A DNA stretch of 64,000 nt, from the NCBI RefSeq assembly GCF_023159225.1, contig NC_063163.1:107663885-107727884 (forward strand), in the 5' to 3' direction. Of this stretch, positions 52,828 to 63,981 are shown piece after piece; position 1 is the stretch's first letter; every line of letters begins with the position of its first letter. The notes beneath the pieces were generated by a model that was not told the origin of the DNA, ran no database searches, and saw nothing but the letters and a program-made list of their open reading frames with translations. The DNA is from Perognathus longimembris pacificus. Taxonomy: Eukaryota; Chordata; Mammalia; Rodentia; Heteromyidae. Both the position numbers and the translations under genes were made by a program.

Positions 52828-53290
52828 TGGTGTCCGTTGGCTCATGCCAACAATCTGCTTCTCAGGAGGCTGAGATCTGAGGCTCACAGTTTGAAGCCAG
52901 CCAGGGCAAGAAAATCTGTGAGACGCTTATCTCCAATTAGCCACCCAAAAGTGGGAAGTAGGGCTGTAGTTCAAGTGGTAGAGTAAAGCCCTGAGCAGAA
53001 AAACTAAGAGAGGGCTGGGGATATGGCCTATTGGCTAGAGTGCCTGCCTCGTATTCATGAGGCCCTGGGTTCAATTCCCCAGCACCACATATACAGAAAA
53101 TGGCCAGAAGTGGCACTGTGGCTCAAGTGGCAGAGTGCTAGCCTTGAGCAAAAAGAAGCCAGGGACAGTGCTCAGGCCCTGAGTCCAAGCCCCAGGACTA
53201 GCCAAAAAAGAAAGAAAGAAAGAAACAAACAAACAAAAACTAAGAGACAGCATCCACACCCTGAGTTCAGACCTAGCACACCCATAAGAA
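52828..53290 (+). mobile_element. Composite SINE, interrupted
   Basis: TTGGCTCATGCCAACAATCT head, split by the SINE at 53012-53234. Confidence 0.78.
53012..53234 (+). mobile_element. tRNA-like dimeric SINE nested in an older SINE
   Basis: A 13-bp duplication AAAAACTAAGAGA (52999-53011 and 53235-53247). It splits the composite SINE at 52828-53290. Confidence 0.92.
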
Positions 53291-54599
53291 CTAAACTGCA
53301 AGACACTTAACAAGAGACATTACCTTAATATGACAACCTCATAAGCAGCTTGTATAAACCTCAAACTTCAAAAAATAAGCACACTTCCTTTGACCTTTAA
53401 CCACTTAACCAAACAGCACCTCAATGACCCAACTGGAAGAATGCCACTGCAAACTGGAAAATCAGGGAGTGCAGGAGACAGAAGGCAACCTACATAACAC
53501 CCTATGTACCAACTGCTCCTCTGTAGGTCAAATCCCATCCAATTGTGTCCACTTCAGGTAGAGTTTCTATGTTAAGAAACATCTGTTAATACTCCCACTC
53601 TTGCCTCCTAAAAACAAACACTTCAGAGTTACAATAATCACATGAGGACAGGTACAGACACTGTTCTGAAGGCTGCATTGAAGACAGCCCAGAGACAGAA
53701 TAAGTGCCCTATGATAAGCAAGAGACTAGTTTCAAGGACTATGATTATCACACATCAATTTTTTTTTCTAACTAGCTACTACTTGATCATCTACAAATTA
53801 GAGCACTAACATTTTTCACACACTTTTGAGCATAGAATGTCTAATAGAATAAAAGCAAAAACTTGACCACTCTGTATAAATACAATCCCACTAAAGAAGG
53901 GGCAGTTTGGAGATTAAGGAAACATATTAGTCTGGATCTCACAGGACACTGACAGCAGGCCCTGTCTATCCATCCCAGGCCACAATGGCTGTGGTGTTTT
54001 ATTTGAATCTTAGTGTGATTAATACCTGGCTTCTGCATGTACCCACCTGCAGGGCACCTACGGACCAACAGTGGCCTTTGAAGGGCAAGTCACTTTAATT
54101 TCATACTGAGATCTTAACAGCTTCTTGCAGGAATACTTAGCATGAATTACTATCCAGTTTGAAAAGTCATGAGAGCTTGGATTAAAAACAAGTTGCCACA
54201 ATTTGAGACCACACAGTCAATGCCATAAACAAGCCCATCCACCGAAGGAACTCAGAAGCATCTGACTTACAACAGGGTACCAGTTGAGAAACTTGAATCT
54301 CCAAAGTTAAAAGACTTAAACCAAAGTCACAGCAAGCAAAACGCAGCCAGGGAAAATTTAAGAACCCTAAAGTTCTAACCCTTGAATAGGGGCTTTTATT
54401 TTTCCAATTAAGCTTTGCAATGAAGATTTTCCTTGAACCTCTGCATCCCATAGACAAATAAATATTGTAACCTTTTTTTAAGCCTTAAAATAACAGCCAT
54501 TAAATTGCTGAGGGGTTAAGCATCTACTAAGGCACAGTCTCAGGCTTTCATTTCTAAGCCACTAAGCCCAAGTCTTGGAAATCAGGAGCCTGGCATCCC

Positions 54600-55620
54600 C
54601 CATCCAGGTGCGGAGATGGTAAATATCCTCCCTTCTCACCTGGGCTCCACCAGCTGCCCGAATTCTGGGCTGAACTCGGACCCAGTCTCCTCCACAGCGC
54701 TCGGGCAATGGGCAGAACACTGGTCTCCCTCCCCAACCCCAGCGGCGCACGAGGTGCGGACCTTGCTCACCTCGGGTCACAGGGGCGGCTAAAGATAGCC
54801 ACGCCGCCCGCACCTGAGAGGGAAGGATCTCCGCTGCGACCCTCGCCGCGGCCTGGCCGGGCTCCCCGGGTCTCCCCGCTCGGAGCCCCTTCCTGTCACA
54901 GTCCCGGCCCGGCTCCCCGGGTCTCCCCGCCCAAGACCCCTTCTGTCACGGTCCCCGGGCTCTCCGGCCTTCACCCCCAGGATCCCTCCAGTCTCGGTTC
55001 CCCGGCCGGGTTCCCCGGGTCTCTCCGCCCCAAACCCCTTCCAGGCTCGGTCCCCGGCCCGGTTCCCATAGTCTCCCCGCCTGGAACCCCTTCCCGTCAC
55101 GGTCCCCGGCCTGGCTCCCCGGGTCTCCGGCCCGGACCCTTCCCGTCACGGTCCTCCCCGAAAATCTCACAGACCCACTCTCCGGCCCTGCCTGTCCTCA
55201 CACGCCCTCGCGGCCCCCGCCGCCCAGATCCACGCCGCGACCGCCCCGAGGCCCGGCTCACCGCACCCCAAACCTACCCCCGCAGCCCCGCTGCCGCGGA
55301 TCCGGCCCCGGCGCTCGTCCACTCCGGGGGGCCCGCTTGGTTCCCCTCCGCGCCCGGCCGGCCGCCCGCTCCGCCGGGGCGCTCCCAGGGCCGGGGCCGC
55401 TGCGCCCGCACTGGGCATGCCCGGGCCGCACGGGGCCGCTGGGAAGTCAGGCGGGCACCCAGCCGGGCCGCCAGCGGGGGCGGGGCCGGATGGGAGGGGG
55501 CGGGGCTCTCCGGGAGGGGTGGGACCTGCGGACGAGGGCGGGGCCGGGGAGCCTGGGAAATGTAGTTGGCGCTGGGCGAGCGAAGAGGGAGGTTCGGCTC
55601 CCGGCTCCGCCTCCTGGCGG
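54600..55620 (-). promoter_or_regulatory. EI24: EI24 promoter, CpG island, with untranslated exon 1 somewhere inside
   Basis: This is the most GC- and CpG-rich stretch of the window, with several GC boxes (GGGGCGGGGC type). A ZNF143/THAP11-like site (TGGGAAATGTAGTT, 55554-55567) lies at its outer edge, where such sites often mark start regions. A perfect p53 half-site (GGGCATGCCC, 55413-55422) is nearby. Exon 1 must end at one of several good donors on the minus strand: after GGTGCG near 55258, after CCCGAG near 54766, or after GCCCAG near 54636. I cannot choose between them. Confidence 0.7.
54860..55160. repeat. GC-rich minisatellite, about six units of 51-52 bp
   Basis: The anchor GGCTCCCCGGGTCTCC or close variants recur at about 54860, 54911, 54958, 55009, 55061 and 55113. 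Each is followed by a CCCCTTC(C)(C/T)GTCACGGTCCC-like half. It lies inside the EI24 CpG island. Confidence 0.85.
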
Positions 55621-56747
55621 GGATGACCGCATTTCCCGCCTGCTCTCCTGCTTCCTGGTAATCAATTTCATTCTGCTCTTTGCTTTTCCCTCACCCCTGC
55701 AGCCATGCTGGACTTTGTAAAACCTTGTGAGGCCTATCAACAGAACAGTAAAATAGGAGTCACCTTGATTATTTGGAGTCTTTTGTAATTAACAACTACT
55801 AAGCAGTGCTGAGTCTAGGTCGTCCGAGTCTGTTAGCATTGTTATGTAGTAAATTACCTGTGAAGCCACATTTTGAAGGATGGAATCTTGGAGCCTTTAT
55901 TAGAGCATTAGCAGTGTGCGGGCAGCCAGTTGTGACAAAGGCCTGCAGCCCACAAATACCCTTAGCACTGTTAGGAAACAGGCCAGGAAGGAAAGATAGA
56001 ATATAAACAATACCAACAAACCAATTCATTTCCAGTGGGGGGGGGAGGGGGTTGACTTAGGACGCCACGGTGACCAGAGACGAGACAGGACACAGGGCAC
56101 AGACATGGAGACACGTGACATGGCATGATGGCGCCTGAGCTGGAATAGGGTCAGGTGGGGGGGGGGGTGTTTCACAGGAAGCTCCCAGTTCCAAGCACTT
56201 GACAGACAGGTCCAGTAACCTATAAGCCATGTGCCCACCCTGTTTCTTGGGAATCAGAAACACCCAACACCTGGGGATGGGACTTCCTTTCCTCTAGGAA
56301 TCCAGGCACACTCATCAAGATAAGATGTCAGATAGTGCAACTCACCTTGTGGCCAGATCTGACCTCTACCCTACACCCTTCCCTCCACATCAGGCCCTCA
56401 GCTCCTCCCCCACTTCATTTCCTGGGGCAATGTATAGCCCCCCAGTTGCATCAGCAGAATGTCCCCCACACACATTTGAACTCCATCCTGCCCTAGGACT
56501 CCCCCCAGGATTGGTGGGCACTCCCACTCTCCACCCAGACCTAGCTGCACCCGCAGAGTACCTCACACCACTAGCTACCCATGTTATAAGGACCTACCTG
56601 GATAGGAAGCAGGAGCTGTAAGTCTACCTCTCTCCTGGGGAAGATGGCCCCACCAGTAAACCTTATAAACCTCCTTCTCCTGTACGGTGACTATCTTGGT
56701 GACTGTCTTGGAGTGGTCTCTAGGGATGACGTGGTTGCACCAAGTGT

Positions 56748-57142
56748 GTGTTCTGGATAATCCTAGCTATTTAGGAGGCTGAGATGGGAGGAGACCGACT
56801 GAAAGCCAGCCCCTGGGCAGGAAAATACTGGATGGAGATTCTTTTTTTTTTTTTTGGGGGGGGGGGGCCAGTCCTGGGCCTTGGACTCAGGGCCTGAGCA
56901 CCATCCCTGGCTTCTTCCCGCTCAAGGCTAGCACTCTGCCACCTGAGCCACAGCGCCCCTTCTGGCCGTTTTCCATATATGTGGTGCTGGGGAATCGAAC
57001 CGAGAGCTTCATGTGTAGGAGGCAAGCACTCTTGCCACTAGGCCATATTCCCAGCCCTGGATGGAGATTCTAATCTACAATTAACCACCCAGAAGCAGGA
57101 AGTGGAGATGTGGCTCAAGTAGTAGAACCAAGCTTTGAGTGG
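56748..57142 (+). mobile_element. Composite SINE, interrupted
   Basis: ATCCTAGCTATTTAGGAGGC head and GTGGCTCAAGTAGTAGAACC tail, split by the reverse SINE at 56843-57057. Confidence 0.75.
56843..57057 (-). mobile_element. tRNA-like dimeric SINE nested in an older SINE
   Basis: Reverse copy with a 14-bp duplication TGGATGGAGATTCT (56829-56842 and 57058-57071). A run of 12 G lies between the T tail and the body. Confidence 0.92.
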
Positions 57143-57369
57143 ATAACTATTTTCTTCTGCACCCATCCAGTTCAGTAGTATGAAAGGGAAGGCAAATTCT
57201 TGCCATGAAACTCTTAAGGAAAGCAAAATTTTACCTCCACGCTGAAATAACAGGCTAACACCAGAAAAAATGCAAATTATTCAATAGTTTTTATGCAACA
57301 GAGGACCCCTGAGTAGATGAAAGGAATGTAGCCATCCAGTAGAGCATGCCTAACATGTCTACATGTGCA

Positions 57370-57418
57370 ATCCCCCCACCCCCACCCCAGCTCCCACACC
57401 CCCACCCCAGCTCCCAAA
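57370..57418. repeat. C-rich direct repeat
   Basis: CACCCCCACCCCAGCTCCC occurs twice in tandem. Confidence 0.85.
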
Positions 57419-57505
57419 CACTATAAACCTTAAAAGTAAAATAACAAGGAAATGAACATCGAAACCCAACTTCTTTTGTGTCATATTGAGCAAGAGTCAA
57501 TTATG

Positions 57506-57722
57506 AGCCTGACACAGATAGCTCATTCCTGTAATCCTATCTACTCAGGAGGCTAAGATCTGGGGATCACAGGATTTGAAGCCTGGGCAGCAAAGTCCTT
57601 GAGACTGTTATCTCCACTTAACTACCAAAACAGCTATAAGGAGCTATGGCTTAAAGTGGTAGAGTGCTAACCTTGAGCTCAGGGACAGTGCCCAGGCCCC
57701 CAGTTCAAGCCCCAGGAGCCAC
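57506..57722 (+). mobile_element. Composite SINE
   Basis: CTCATTCCTGTAATCCTATC head; it ends TTCAAGCCCCAGGAGCC. Confidence 0.8.
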
Positions 57723-58239
57723 ACTGAGTAGCTAAAGAAAACAACTATTTGTATACATATACAAACTATTTTAAACTATTTGTACATACATACAAACTAT
57801 CTTAAATGTTTGTATGTATCTGTCAACTTTCTCTTCTTGATGTTATTTTCCTCCTAGTTAGACACAACTCCTCGTTTTCAGGAAGAAAAAGAGAAGGGTA
57901 AGAACACTTTTCTCATTTGCTGGTACCAGACCTTGAAATCAGGACCTAGTCCCCCCCATCCCCAAGTCGTACTCTACCACTTAAATAACACCTCACTTCC
58001 ATCCCTTCCCACCCACCCAAAACCTTGATCCTCAGATCTCAGCCTCATGAGTAGCTAGGTTTACAGGTGTAAGCCACCACTAGTATCTGGCTTCTAACTC
58101 TGGTTTTATGATTCAACGAATCCGCATTCCCTAGCTTCCAGACTAGATGCTTCCAAGGAGAAACTATTACAATTTACTAAACATCTATGTGCCAGGGATT
58201 TCATATTTGTTATTTCACAACCTTTAAAAAACAAGCCAT

Positions 58240-58539
58240 TGTAAGGTCCATGTAGATGCTCCCACCTCATTAAGTCTACACCCAGTTACCTGGGTAACCA
58301 GCAGACCTGGAGACAGTTACCTCCCCTTTCCCTGAGGTCACATCCTAATCCACCTGGCCATACCCCTTGCCCCTGCCCTAGATAAGGCAGGGCTGGGTGG
58401 GGGTCATCCCTTCTCTCCCTTCTCTCCAGCCATGGATCATCTCTGCCACAGGCTAGCAGTTCGGTAATAAACTTTCTCTCCTGCCTGAATACCTCATGGT
58501 TTTCTCCTTTACCGGCTACCTACTTTAAAAAACCTAACA
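58240..58539 (+). mobile_element. Solo LTR of a second family
   Basis: TGTAAGGTCC to CCTAACA, 300 bp, with AATAAA (GGTAATAAAC) about 70 bp from the end. The flanks GCCAT and GTCAT fit a 5-bp target duplication with one change. A second copy lies at about 63694-63981. The family is not identified. Confidence 0.7.
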
Positions 58540-59333
58540 GTCATAATTGATTTTTAAAATCCAGATAGTATTATCTGATAGCCAGTATCATGTTTCTTTT
58601 TCTTTACTACATCTGTCTTCTTTTCCAGATTACCACTAAGCTATATAATCAATAAAACAGTGCTCCTTTGACTATAGTACAAGAGTGAATCACCTGGAGA
58701 CCTTGCTCAATAGACATTCTGATTCTGTTGATCTGGGCTAAGGGCTAAGATTCTGTAGTTCTAACAAATTCCCAAAAGATTCTAATAAACATTTGCTGAA
58801 GGCCTGTTATCTATCTTGACTAGGTATTTGGAGCCCAAGATGCTTTCAACTTCCAATGGGAAAACAAAGTAAGGAAAGGTACTAAAACAAAACCTTGAGT
58901 GACAATGAAGTTAGCACAAAGGAGAGAGAACAGGAAGGGAGTTCTATGCTGAGGGAACAGCACAAACAAAAACTAGCTATTTAAAGCACTATAATTTGTT
59001 TGGCAGACTTAAAATTTGGAATTGCAGGAGAACTGGCATGAAATAGACTTCCTATTAATTGCCAGGCCCTGCTTGCCAGGTTCTTTTCAAATAATAGGCT
59101 TTAGTGGTAAGCAAGACAGACAAGATGTTTGCCTGACTGGAGTTCACATCCAAGTAGGATGATAAAGATAAAGTGAGATAGAATAACATAAAATGGGACA
59201 AAACAGCCAGGTGCTGGTGGCTCACACCTGTAAACCTAGCTACTCTGGAGGCTGAGATCTGAGGATTTGTTTTGGTTTTAAGCCAGCTTGGGATGGGAAG
59301 TCTGTGAGACTCTTCAATTTACTACCAGAAAAC

Positions 59334-59334
<1 letters not shown>

Positions 59335-59376
<42 letters not shown>
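59335..59376. repeat. GT microsatellite
   Basis: About 20 GT units at the joint of a composite SINE. Confidence 0.95.
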
Positions 59377-59380
<4 letters not shown>

Positions 59381-59460
59381 TTGGGTGGGTGGGTAATGGA
59401 AGTAAAGCTGTGGCTCAAAGTCGTAAAGCACTATTCTTGAGCACAAAAACTCAGGGACAG

Positions 59461-59658
59461 GGGCTGGGAATATGGCCTAGTGGTAGAGTGCATACATGAA
59501 GCCCTGGGTTCGATTCCTTAGCACCACATATATAGAAAAAGTCAGAAGTAGCACTGTGGCTCAAGAGGTAGAGTGCTAGCCTTGAGCACAAAGAAACCAG
59601 GGACAGTGCTCAGGCCCTGAGGACAAGTCCCAGGACTGGCAAAAAAATACCCAAAAGC
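59461..59658 (+). mobile_element. tRNA-like dimeric SINE nested in an older SINE
   Basis: Flanked by CTCAGGGACAG and CTCAGGGGCAG. It splits the composite SINE at 59205-59695. Confidence 0.88.
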
Positions 59659-59925
59659 CTCAGGGGCAGTGTTCAGGCCCTGAGTTCAAGCCCTATAACC
59701 GACCAAAAAAAAAAAATAACATAAGATAATTTTCAATGGTGATAAATGTTGAAAAATAAAACATGGCTGACCAAGTGGTTGCTAATTGGCTACCAGAAGA
59801 ACAGGAAAGGAAAGCATGTTTTGAACAGCTGAGTTTGTGTTGAAATCTGAATGAGCTAGGCACATAAAGATCTGGGAATAGAAGGTGGATATAAGCTTAT
59901 AAGCCTCAAGGCAAAAACTTCCATG

Positions 59926-60397
59926 TGTTATGCCAAGTGGCAAAAAGACCACCAAGAAGGCCACTGAGACTCAAACATTCCAAAATGCAAAAGCAAGGCT
60001 TTATTCAGGCAAGCTGCAACTTGGGCCTTGTCCTACCCACCGACACAGCGGAGGTTAGGAGGAAGCCCCAAGCTGCGATTGCACAGGGCTTATAAAGGCA
60101 AAAAAAACAAAGTTACAGCCATCAAGTGTTCAAGCAAGACAAAAAACAGTTACAGCAATCAGGTGTTCAAGCAAGACAAAAAACAAAGTTACACCAATCA
60201 GGTGTTCAAGCAAGCAAGATTAGGACACGGATACAAATCTGATTGACTCAGGGCTTGAGGCATTCTGGGGGCGGTTAGAGTTCTTGACCAGCTGGGCCCT
60301 AATAAGCTTGCCCTGGGTTTTCTCATAGTTTAAACAGACAACAAAACGGGGGCTGCCTGAAAATGGGGTTTACTTTAACTCTTCATTCCCCCCTGCA
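59926..60397 (-). mobile_element. Solo LTR related to the provirus
   Basis: On the minus strand it runs TG...CA for 472 bp and shares with the proviral LTR the stretch around TTTATAAGCCCTGTG, CCTCCGCTGTGTCGGTGGG and the end TTGGCA(T/C)AACA. A perfect 4-bp target duplication CATG flanks it (59922-59925 and 60398-60401). The U3 part carries three tandem units of 37-40 bp (60101-60220) where the provirus has one. Confidence 0.9.
60101..60220 (-). repeat. Three tandem U3 units inside the solo LTR
   Basis: Units starting at about 60101, 60141 and 60178 each contain the motif (A)CAAAGTTACA or CAGTTACAG followed by CAATCAGGTGTTCAAGCAAG. On the LTR strand this gives three CTTGCTTGAACACCTGATTG blocks. 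Confidence 0.85.
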
Positions 60398-60529
60398 CAT
60401 GGTGTATACCAGGCGCAGAAACAAGGACAGTCCAGTTACAAATGTGACTCATTCAAGTTAGGCTTCCTCCTTTTCTCTCACATCAAATCACCAAGTAGTT
60501 TTGACCTCATAACCTGAAAAGAAAATAAG

Positions 60530-60745
60530 CCAGACACTGGTGGCTCATCCTGTAATCCTAGTGACTCAAGAAGTTAAGATCTGGGGGATCTTGGTTCCAA
60601 GTCAGCCCAGGCAAAAAAGTTTGAGAGACTAAACTCCAATGGAGATGCACATGCTAGACGAGCGGATGTGACTCACAGCCAGATGTGAACAAGAAAGCTG
60701 ACCGAGAGCTCAAGGTCCGGAGTTCAAGCCCTGGTAGCAGAAAAT
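60530..60745 (+). mobile_element. Composite SINE, diverged
   Basis: GCCAGACACTGGTGGCTCAT head; it ends GAGTTCAAGCCCTGGTAGC. Confidence 0.75.
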
Positions 60746-61824
60746 AGTAAACATAAGTAAAAAAAAAAATCTCAAATTCCTCCCATGTGTTTGTCTTCAA
60801 TTAATTAATTATTTTAGAGACCTGGAGCTTTCTATCTATCCTAAAGCTCATCTAAAGCTCAAGAACCTCCTGCTTCACCTACTCCCCCCAAGGGGTGGGA
60901 GTCACCAAATTAGTTCCCATCAATGCCTTTCTCTTAAATTATTGAAAGTCTTCCTGCTCCCACCAAGACATCTTTAACCCATTACCTACATAATCGACAC
61001 AGCTTTAAGAAAATATGGTCTTTTTTTCTGTGTTAAACCCTTCTGTGGCTCCCATCACTCTATAAGAGTAGTCTAAACTCATCCCTATTATATTTCTCAA
61101 TGGCTCTTGAGGGTCTTTATCCATATACCCCTCTACACCACTCTATATCTCAGTCATACTTTTCTAAAATGTGCCAATGTTACTTTCTCGTAGTGTTCTT
61201 GTGGTATTCCCTTTGCCCCCTTCCACCTCTCCCTCTCATACACCTATCTCTTGATCAAGTTCTACTCTTCCATCACATGCCCTGTGAAGCCCTTAACTAC
61301 CTCCCCATTCTTCCTTTGAACTGCAAGAATATGTGGAATGTTCATAGAATGTTCTGTAACTAACTGGGCACTAACTCGGCAGTCAATGAGTGAATTGCTT
61401 ACCTGTGCTGATCAGCTTTAAGCTCTGGAACCAGGACTGCAGATACACAATACTACGTCTGGCCACAGTCAACTTTAGAAGACTTATATAGTCTAAGAAG
61501 GAATCCCCTACTCATTGTCACTCCTTCCCTTCCTATTTCTCCCAAACCCCTCCTACCACCATGACCATCATTGGAGGATGGATGAAGGTTTATCTCATGT
61601 AAAATCACAAGTCCTTAAGATCCACTCTCAGAAAGCATTTCAAGGCATTTCATAAAAAAGGAGTAGCTCCTAAAGTGAAAGTTTTAGTAATGATCTATTT
61701 TAGTATAAAAAAGTTAAAGCAGGAAGAAATTATGAAGAGAAAGTCTTCCTCCTCTTCATGCAGGAAAGGGAGTTAAAGGCTCAAAGCTTCAGTCCTTACA
61801 TAGCTTTTTGTTTATTTGTTTTGT

Positions 61825-61945
61825 TTTTGTTGCCAGTCCTGGGGTATGGGCTCACGGCCTGAGCACTGTCCCTGGCTTCTTTTTGCTCAAGGCTTTATGT
61901 ATACGAGGCAAGCACTTTACCACTAGGCCATATTCCCAGCCCCCT
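61825..61945 (-). mobile_element. tRNA-like SINE with internal deletion
   Basis: Both ends are recognisable but the middle, including most of the second A box and the head B box, is missing. Confidence 0.8.
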
Positions 61946-62283
61946 TTACATAGCTTTTATACTTTCTGAGCTGGGAGAATACAAGTGGTCCTGTCTTCTA
62001 GCAACTCCTAATCCTTAGACCAGGTTCTGGATAGATGAGAAAGGTGAGGTGCGCCCAAAATACAGGTAACCTTCAGGACTTCCCTTTTGGAGACAAGCCT
62101 TAGATCCTTTTTCATCCCTCATCCTATGAAGAGTTTCCACATTTTTTTCCTCTCAGAAGGGAGATTTAGACAGTCCTACTAAATCTTTTTATCCTCAACA
62201 CTGAGAAGTAGGTGTGGTGGGAGGGGAGCTTAACTGCCTTCCCAAATGCTTCTTGCCTGCCCCCCCCCACCACCCCAGCCTTT

Positions 62284-62481
62284 TTGCCAGTCATGGGGGC
62301 TTAGACTCAGGGCCTGAGCTCTGTCCCTGGCTTGTTTTTGCTCAAGGCTAGCACGCTACCACTTGAGCCACAGCGCCACTTCAGGCCTGCTTGCTATTTA
62401 TGTGGTACTGAGGAATCGAACCCAGGGCTTCATGCATGCAAGGCAAGCATTCTACCACGAAGCCATATTCCCAGCCCCCTG
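62284..62481 (-). mobile_element. tRNA-like dimeric SINE
   Basis: Reverse copy, flanked on both sides by GCCTTTTTG. Confidence 0.88.
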
Positions 62482-62759
62482 GCCTTTTTGATTTTTATTA
62501 AAAATACATAATTTCTCAATCTTCTCATCCATCTATCCTGTCTCAATCTGACACTTAAAGATTCAAACCACCTGTATTTCCAACCTATCAGCTATAGACT
62601 GGGAGTTCCCATGACACTCTAGTCAGGTTTGGTCATTGCAAAAATGGCTTGAAGAACTCAGGGGAACCCTTACTTGTGTCCGCTGGCTTATGATAAAAGA
62701 TACACCTTAATAAACGGAAGAGATGTCTAAGGTTGCTTGAGTTTCTATACCACTTCTAG

Positions 62760-62774
62760 GGCGCCACCTACTGG
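62760..62774 (-). promoter_or_regulatory. CTCF-like site
   Basis: CCAGTAGGTGGCGCC on the minus strand fits the degenerate CTCF core CCASYAGRKGGCRSY at all 15 positions. It lies in otherwise unique sequence. Confidence 0.55.
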
Positions 62775-63189
62775 TACACAGATGTATTCGCCACTTAGAA
62801 GCTCTCCAAACCGTGAAGGTTTCATTATATGGGGTTAGTTGATTAAATCATTGGTCACAAGTAATTAACTCAATCCTAGACCCTCTCCCCTTCCCTAAGG
62901 ACAAAGAGTACTGTTTGGTTGAAAAGTTCCAGTCCTGTAATCATGATTTAGTCTTTTTGGAGTAATTACACTATATATCTTGTTATGCTATGTTAAATTT
63001 ATGCCTCCTTTCTTCTCTCCCTGCATTTTTCCCTCTCTCTCCCACTCCTTCCTTTCCTTTGCCTTCCTTTTGACAGAGTCAAACTTGTCATCCTCCTGTC
63101 TCAGCTTGTACTGGGATTTCAGGCAATTTGCCACCAAGCTTAGATGCCTCATTATAGTCCGTGTGTGTATGTGTGTGCACACCAATATT

Positions 63190-63362
63190 GAAACTTGAAC
63201 TCAGGGCCTCTTCTGCCCTTTTCTGCTAGAACTAGAAATAAAAGTCTCCCAAGGATTTTTGTCTTCCTTGGCTGGATTCAAATGAACTATGATTCTTAGA
63301 TCTTAGCATCCTGTGTAGCTAGGATCACAGGTGTGAGCCACTAGCACTCACCAGGACCTGGC
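63190..63362 (-). mobile_element. Composite SINE, reverse, diverged
   Basis: AACTTGAACTCAGGGCCTCT to GTGAGCCACTAGCACTCACC on the plus strand. Confidence 0.7.
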
Positions 63363-63424
63363 TATTTCATGTGTATGTGTGTGCATGTGTGTGTGAGTGT
63401 ATGTGTGCAAGCATTCTTGAGCAA

Positions 63425-63648
63425 TGATCCTAGGGCTTGAACTCCGGGTGTGGGCACTGTCCCTGAGCTTTTTTGCCCAAAGTTCGCGCTCTAACACTTG
63501 AACCACAGCTCCACACTTCCAGCTTTTGAGCGATTAATTGGAGATGAGTCTCATGGACCTTCCTGCCCTGGCTGACTTCAAATTAAGATCCTCAGATCTC
63601 AGCCTCCTGAGTAGCTAGGATTGTAGGTACATGCCACAAACGTTGGGC
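63425..63648 (-). mobile_element. Composite SINE, reverse
   Basis: TGATCCTAGGGCTTGAACTC to CCTCCTGAGTAGCTAGGATT on the plus strand. Confidence 0.78.
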
Positions 63649-63693
63649 TTTTTTTAAAAAAACTCTTAAAACAAAACAAACCCATCACTAGGT

Positions 63694-63981
63694 TTCTTAG
63701 GTCCTCCCCTGGAGGGCTCCCTGCAGATGCCCCCCCCCCCACACACACCTGTTTAAGTCTCCACCCAGTTACCCAGGTAACTGGCACACCTGGAGGCGCT
63801 TACCTCCCACTTCTCTGAGGTCATGTTGGTATCTACCTGGCCACACCTCCCTGCCCCTGCCCTTGATAAGGCACCACCTGGGGTCCACCACAGGCCTGCA
63901 GTTCAGGAATAAACTTTTCTCTTCTGCCTGAACTGTGCATAGTGTTCTGTTCATCGGATACCTACTTTAATAACTCTTACA
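63694..63981 (+). mobile_element. Second LTR of the same family (5' edge approximate)
   Basis: It shares with the copy at 58240 the blocks ACCCAGTTACC(T/C)(G/A)GGTAAC, CTGAGGTCA, CCCTGCCC, GATAAGGC, AATAAAC and CCTGAA, and the end GGCTACCTACTTTAA-like. The 5' end is blurred by a C-rich expansion at 63730-63743. Confidence 0.65.

Larger units (their letters stand above)
59205..59695 (+). mobile_element. Composite SINE, interrupted, with GT repeat inside
   Basis: GCCAGGTGCTGGTGGCTCAC head, a GT repeat at 59335-59376 at the joint of the halves, then the SINE at 59461-59658. Confidence 0.78.

Noticed and set aside
54708..55565. 285-codon Pro/Arg-rich reading frame on the plus strand
   Set aside because: It is a by-product of the GC-rich minisatellite and CpG island antisense to EI24. 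The periodic composition explains its length, and there is no domain or coding signature.
56325..56621. 98-codon Pro-rich frame on the plus strand
   Set aside because: There is no recognisable domain, no splice context and no neighbouring exon; it is treated as chance or a repeat relic.
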